From the NCBI GenBank assembly GCA_015258065.1, contig JABZIZ010000011.1:30596-94595 (forward strand): a stretch of DNA of 64,000 nt. Reading direction: 5' to 3'. Source of the stretch: Lachnospiraceae bacterium (lineage in GTDB: Bacteria > Bacillota > Clostridia > Lachnospirales > Lachnospiraceae). The notes beneath the pieces are model-generated. The model was not told where the DNA came from and searched no databases. It worked only from the letters and a program-made list of their open reading frames with translations. Of this stretch, positions 59,936 through 64,000 are shown in pieces. The translations under genes were made by a program, and so were the position numbers. Every line of letters starts with the position of its first letter. Positions within the stretch are counted from its first letter, which is position 1.

Positions 59936-61189
59936 ATGGAAATTAAAAGAGATCGCTATCTGAACACACTCATCAGTAAGGAGCATAACGGTCTTATTAA
60001 AGTCATCACCGGTATGCGCAGATGCGGCAAATCATATCTTCTCTTTACGCTTTTCAAGGAACATTTGCTGTCAAGGGGAGTAGCGGAGGATCACATCATT
60101 GAAATCGCCTTTGATGCCTTTGAAAACAAGAAGTATCGTGCCCCTGAGGTGTTGTATCCGCATTTGAAGGAGCAGATGAAAGATGATGCGATGTATTATG
60201 TACTGCTTGACGAGGTACAGCTGCTGGGTGAATTTGAATCTATTCTCAATAGCCTGATACGCATGAAAAATGTAGATGTATATGTAACCGGAAGCAATGC
60301 CCGTTTCCTTTCCAGGGATGTGATTACTGAGTTCAGAGGCCGTGGCGATGAAGTGCATATGTGTCCCTTAAGCTTTGCTGAATTCATGTCAGTCTATCAG
60401 GGTACAAAGCAGGACGGATGGAATGAGTATATGCTCTATGGCGGTATTCCGTTGGTACTTGCGTTTACCACTCCGGATCAGAAAATCGCGTTCTTGAAAT
60501 CTCTCTTTGAGGAAACCTATATTTCGGATATCGTTGGCAGGCATAATATTCGCAACAAGGCGAAATTAGAGGAGCTTTTGAATATTCTGTCCTCGGCGAT
60601 CGGTTCTCTGACCAATCCGGAAAAACTGTCAGCGACATTTCAAACGGTTAAGAAAAAGAAGATGAGCAATGTGACCATTAAACGGTATATTGATTATCTC
60701 TGTGATTCCTTCCTGATTGACAGCGCAATTCGATATGATGTGAAGGGAAAGAAATACATTGATACGCCGGTAAAGTATTATTTTACGGATACGGGGCTTC
60801 GCAATGCCAGATTGAATTTCCGACAGATGGAAGAAACGCACATCATGGAGAATATGATCTTCAATGAGTTGAAAATGAGGGGTTTCCATGTGGATGTGGG
60901 TGTGATCGTGCAATATGACACCAATGATAAAGGCAACAGCATCCGCAAGCAGATGGAAATTGATTTTGTCTGCAACCAAGGTTCCAAACGTTATTATATC
61001 CAGTCTGCTTATGCGATTCCTGATCAGGCCAAAATGGAGCAGGAGCAAAGATCTTTGATGTTGACGGGAGATTTCTTCAAGCGAATGATCATTACCAAAG
61101 ACACACCTGCACCGTATTACAATGAGTCCGGCGTGTTGATGATGAGTGTATATGACTTCCTGCTGAATGATAACAGCTTAGAGAACTAA
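59936..61189 (+). CDS. DUF4143-family AAA ATPase
   Basis: 417 aa, AGGAGG upstream. Walker A GMRRCGKSYL (26-35), Walker B YYVLLDEVQ, sensor segment VYVTGSNARFLS, then the C-terminal DUF4143 part (YMLYGGIPLVLAF, FYISDI-like ETYISDIVGRHNI, YYFTDTGLRNARLNFRQ, and MEIDFVCNQGSKRYYIQSAY, resembling a nuclease-like DxxxxQ core). These ATPases are scattered and mobile in anaerobes, often beside toxin or restriction genes; function unproven. Its location between a toxin-antitoxin module and a type I restriction locus fits an accessory role. Confidence 0.92.
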   Translation: MEIKRDRYLNTLISKEHNGLIKVITGMRRCGKSYLLFTLFKEHLLSRGVAEDHIIEIAFDAFENKKYRAPEVLYPHLKEQMKDDAMYYVLLDEVQLLGEFESILNSLIRMKNVDVYVTGSNARFLSRDVITEFRGRGDEVHMCPLSFAEFMSVYQGTKQDGWNEYMLYGGIPLVLAFTTPDQKIAFLKSLFEETYISDIVGRHNIRNKAKLEELLNILSSAIGSLTNPEKLSATFQTVKKKKMSNVTIKRYIDYLCDSFLIDSAIRYDVKGKKYIDTPVKYYFTDTGLRNARLNFRQMEETHIMENMIFNELKMRGFHVDVGVIVQYDTNDKGNSIRKQMEIDFVCNQGSKRYYIQSAYAIPDQAKMEQEQRSLMLTGDFFKRMIITKDTPAPYYNESGVLMMSVYDFLLNDNSLEN

Positions 61190-61350
61190 AAAGCATATCA
61201 TGATCTGAAAGGGTGTCGCAGATAAGCATCATGAATGAGGACAAGTACCTAGGCAATGATGCCACCGAAATTCAGTACACGATCCTCAAATCGGAATACA
61301 AAAAGATCATATAATCGTTACAATACAGGGGAACAAGGGGGGAGCTTTCG

Positions 61351-63942
61351 ATGAATAAAAATCAGCTGGCGGCAAAAATCTGGGAGTCCGCCAATCGGAT
61401 GCGGTCAAAGATTGAGGCCAATGATTATAAGGATTACATTCTGGGCTTCATTTTCTATAAATATCTATCCGATCAGGAAGAGCAGTGGTTGATACATCAG
61501 GGCTATGATGCGGCTTCGATTCAGAAGTATGTCAATGAGGAAGCGGATGATGCCTATTCCGGCAAAAGCAATGCCCAGCGAAGCTTGGGGTATTTTATTG
61601 CCTATAAGGATTTATTTTCCACCTGGCTGGATCTGGGCGCCGACTTCTCTGTCGATCATGTTCGCACGGCCCTTTCTTCTTTTAACCGACTGATTTCTCC
61701 TTCGCATAAAAAGGTGTTTGAAGGCATTTTCAATACACTGGAAACCGGATTATCGAAGCTGGGGGATAGCACGAAGCAGCAAACGAGAGCGGTCAGCGAC
61801 CTCATTCAGCTCATTCGGGAGATCCCCATGACCGGCAGTCAGGACTACGACGTCCTGGGCTATATTTATGAATTTTTATTGGAAAAATTCGCCTCCAATG
61901 CGGGAAAAAAAGCAGGGGAATTCTATACACCGCATGAAGTTTCCCTTTTGATGTCGGAGATGATCGCCGAGCATTTAAAGGGGAGGGATAAGATCAAAAT
62001 CTATGACCCGACTTCCGGTTCCGGAAGCCTTCTCATTAACATCGGCAAGACGACTGCCAAATACATCGGGGAAAAAGATCATATTCGGTATTATGCACAG
62101 GAGTTGAAGGCAAATACCTATAACTTAACCCGCATGAATCTGGTCATGAGGGGGATTCTGCCGGACAATATTTTAACGAGAAATGGAGATACCCTGGAAG
62201 AGGACTGGCCTTATTTTGACGAGGCGGACCCGCAGGGAACTTATGATCCGCTCTATGTAGATGCAGTGGTCAGCAATCCTCCCTACTCGCAGCGCTGGGA
62301 TCCGGAGGGGAAGGAAACGGATCCCAGGTATAAAGGTTACGGTATCGCTCCCAGATCCAAGGCGGACTATGCCTTCCTTCTTCATGATTTATATCACCTG
62401 AAGCCGGACGGGATGATGACCATTGTTCTTCCCCACGGCGTGCTCTTTCGAGGAGGAGAAGAGGGAGAGATTCGAAAGCATCTGATTGAAAAAAATAACA
62501 TAGAAGCCATCATCGGCCTACCCGCCAATATTTTCTTTGGCACCGGCATCCCCACCATTATTATGGTGCTTCGGCAAAAAAGAGAGAGTACAGAGGTTTT
62601 GATTGTAGATGCATCGAAGGGTTTTGCCAAGGAAGGGAAGAACAACAAGCTTCGCGCATCCGATATTCGAAGAATCGCAGATACCGTCAGAGACAAGAGA
62701 AGCATCCCCAAATTTTCCCGGCTGGTCAGTCGAGAAGAAATTCGGGACAATGACTACAACCTGAACATTCCCCGTTATGTGGATTCACAGGAAGAGGCAG
62801 AGAGCTATGACATCTATGCTTCTATGTTCGGCGGCATTCCGGAAGGAGAATTGGAGAAATTTGCGCAGTATTGGAAGGCGTTTCCCAGCCTGAAAGAGGA
62901 GCTCTTCACCGGAGAGGGAGGGTATCTTAAACTTGCCACAGAGGACATTAAGAATACCGTGCAGAAGAATCAAGATGTGGAGCACTATTTGCTTCATTTC
63001 CGGAATGCCTTTCAGGGTTTGGGAAAGACGCTTGCCTCTTACCTGATAGAAGAGGCGGAAACCCTATCCGTTCCTAAGACAGAGGAGATCCTCACGGCTG
63101 AAATTTTTTCCGGATTTGACGGAGTCTCTCTTTTGGATCCCTATCAGGCTTATGAGCTCTTTGAAAAAGAATATACGGATATAGCAGGAGACCTTGAGCT
63201 GATCCAGACAGAAGGGCTACAAGCGATCAGCCAGGTTGACCCCAATATGGTGATCAAAAAGAAAAATGGAAAAGACGTGGAAGTGCAGGAAGGCTGGAAA
63301 GGACATATCCTGCCCTTTGATCTGGTTCAGAAACGCTATCTTACAGAAGAACTGTCAGAGCTATCACGAATGAGAAGAGAAGTGGAAGAAATTGCAGCCT
63401 CGGTCGAAGAGCTTCTGGAATCCCTCTCCGAAGAGGATAAAGAAAGTCTTGCCAACGTGCTGACGGAAGAAAAGGATGCCTTTGTCTTTCAAAACAGCAA
63501 GGCGGTTTTAAAGACCCTGCAGGAAGATGCGGAAAATAATGGAGAACTCATTTCCCTATTGAAAAAGGCAGACAGATATAACAGTGAGGAAAAGATCTTA
63601 AAGAGCAAGATCAAAGACAAGGAAGATGCGCTTCATTTAAAAACGAAAGAAACGATAGAAAATCTCACGAAGGAGCAGGGAAAAGAACTCCTCTATGACA
63701 AGTGTATTCTGCCGATTGTGAGTGGAATCGACAGCCTTCCGGTCGCTATGCTGCAAGATTTTACAAAAAATCTGGAAATCCTTTCCAGGAAATACGAAAC
63801 CACCATGAGCGACCTGGAAGAAGAAATCGCCGATACTTCCAAAGAGCTGGTGGACATGCTTTCGGAACTCACCGGTTCAGCGCAGGATATGGAAGGAATT
63901 CAGGAACTTCGCTTACTGCTTGGAGGGGACATTCATGAATAA
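61351..63942 (+). CDS. hsdM: Type I restriction-modification methyltransferase subunit
   Basis: 863 aa, ATG 61351 with AAGGGGGGAG upstream. HsdM N-terminal helical domain (NQLAAKIWESANRMRSKIEA), then the N6-adenine methyltransferase core: FYTPHEVSLLMSEMI, SAM motif I DPTSGSGSLLI (about 220) and catalytic NPPY in SNPPYSQRW (about 308), with GVLFRGGEEGEIRKHLI after. The C-terminal part from about 520 is a long charged helical and coiled-coil extension (SRMRREVEEIAASVEELLESL) that many HsdM proteins (about 500-550 aa) lack. The hsdS start overlaps its end by 8 bp. Confidence 0.96.
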   Translation: MNKNQLAAKIWESANRMRSKIEANDYKDYILGFIFYKYLSDQEEQWLIHQGYDAASIQKYVNEEADDAYSGKSNAQRSLGYFIAYKDLFSTWLDLGADFSVDHVRTALSSFNRLISPSHKKVFEGIFNTLETGLSKLGDSTKQQTRAVSDLIQLIREIPMTGSQDYDVLGYIYEFLLEKFASNAGKKAGEFYTPHEVSLLMSEMIAEHLKGRDKIKIYDPTSGSGSLLINIGKTTAKYIGEKDHIRYYAQELKANTYNLTRMNLVMRGILPDNILTRNGDTLEEDWPYFDEADPQGTYDPLYVDAVVSNPPYSQRWDPEGKETDPRYKGYGIAPRSKADYAFLLHDLYHLKPDGMMTIVLPHGVLFRGGEEGEIRKHLIEKNNIEAIIGLPANIFFGTGIPTIIMVLRQKRESTEVLIVDASKGFAKEGKNNKLRASDIRRIADTVRDKRSIPKFSRLVSREEIRDNDYNLNIPRYVDSQEEAESYDIYASMFGGIPEGELEKFAQYWKAFPSLKEELFTGEGGYLKLATEDIKNTVQKNQDVEHYLLHFRNAFQGLGKTLASYLIEEAETLSVPKTEEILTAEIFSGFDGVSLLDPYQAYELFEKEYTDIAGDLELIQTEGLQAISQVDPNMVIKKKNGKDVEVQEGWKGHILPFDLVQKRYLTEELSELSRMRREVEEIAASVEELLESLSEEDKESLANVLTEEKDAFVFQNSKAVLKTLQEDAENNGELISLLKKADRYNSEEKILKSKIKDKEDALHLKTKETIENLTKEQGKELLYDKCILPIVSGIDSLPVAMLQDFTKNLEILSRKYETTMSDLEEEIADTSKELVDMLSELTGSAQDMEGIQELRLLLGGDIHE

Positions 63943-64000
63943 TCGGAAAACACCGATCATACGGTTTAAGGGATTCACAGATGATTGGGAACAGCGTAAG
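63935..64000 (+). CDS. hsdS: Type I restriction specificity subunit, first 22 codons
   Basis: ATG 63935 with TGGAGGGG upstream, overlapping hsdM by 8 bp; runs off the window. The sequence includes IRFKGFTDDWEQRK, the classic opening of many HsdS subunits. HsdS would choose the DNA target for methylation and cleavage. The hsdR gene is not in the window. Confidence 0.93.
   Translation, partial: MNNRKTPIIRFKGFTDDWEQRK

Noticed and set aside
59698..59946. 82-codon open frame before the DUF4143 ATPase
   Set aside because: It runs through the leader hairpin and into the ATPase start, with no recognisable domain.
61231..61314. 27-codon frame MNEDKYLGNDATEIQYTILK... before hsdM
   Set aside because: It has only a weak ribosome site and no recognisable features; it could be a remnant but cannot be supported as a gene.
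57974..64000. Prophage or transposon origin of the accessory stretch
   Set aside because: No integrase, transposase, phage structural gene or flanking repeat is visible; only toxin-antitoxin, ATPase and restriction genes are seen.

Overview
The window reads as chromosome of an anaerobic Firmicute, most likely a Lachnospiraceae member. The evidence is near-universal AGGAGG-type ribosome sites, YerC/TrpR-like, DUF5685, HD-GYP, YesM/YesN-type and LplABC-type proteins, and roughly half G+C. The combination of a dextranase (GH66), GH31 enzymes and an amylosucrase-like GH13 would suit an oral or gut strain exposed to sucrose and dextran; that ecological reading is inference. I found no rRNA or tRNA genes, no transposase, no phage genes and no CRISPR array.

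Layout. 1-5344 (+): a tightly packed run with a 55-aa protein, a zinc-ribbon/TPR membrane protein, a 76-aa protein, a TPR lipoprotein and an amylosucrase-like GH13 enzyme. 5473-9836 (-): an alpha/beta hydrolase, a sodium-dependent (NSS) amino-acid transporter and an unusually long tryptophanase/tyrosine phenol-lyase family enzyme. 9837-10823: about 1 kb without a convincing protein gene. It carries a good promoter followed by about 475 nt rich in hairpins, my best candidate for an undescribed large structured RNA. 10824-17197: dapA-dapB, cold-shock protein, YerC-like regulator, a bactofilin paired with an M23-like protein that has lost its catalytic histidines, then SEC-C protein and a threonyl-tRNA synthetase lacking the TGS domain. 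17379-19990 (-): a flavodoxin, then a three-gene operon (zinc-ribbon membrane protein, DUF5685, J-domain protein). 20289-31231 (+): cell-envelope/exopolysaccharide region with a polyprenyl-phosphate sugar transferase, LCP ligase, GT2, small alarmone synthetase, MBOAT acyltransferase plus DHHW partner, LysM-G5-M23 peptidase and murA. 31207-36876: membrane acyltransferase, HD-GYP protein, zinc-ribbon membrane protein, GT-C-like membrane protein and a 77-aa protein.

37077-57995 is carbohydrate uptake and breakdown. An LplABC-type importer (-) diverges from a YesM/YesN-like two-component pair (+). Next comes a dextran-type locus: AraC regulator, GH66 dextranase lipoprotein and GH31 alpha-glucosidase on the minus strand, diverging from a sugar-binding lipoprotein, two permeases, a second large GH31 with a CBM9-like front end, and a serine hydrolase. 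Neither importer has an ATPase gene here, so a shared MsmK-type ATPase elsewhere is implied.

57974-64000 is an accessory/defence stretch: a truncated PIN toxin with its antitoxin, remains of a RelB/ParE pair, an intact DinJ/YafQ-type module with a strong promoter, a DUF4143 ATPase behind a large leader hairpin, and the start of a type I restriction-modification locus (hsdM, then the first 22 codons of hsdS).

A striking window-wide property is at least ten short tandem repeats (15 to 60 bp periods). Each has a different unit, and they lie at gene borders or in frame inside genes (for example 2046-2135, 3390-3508, 17303-17392, 34375-34482, 44285-44410, 53029-53133, 56593-56760).
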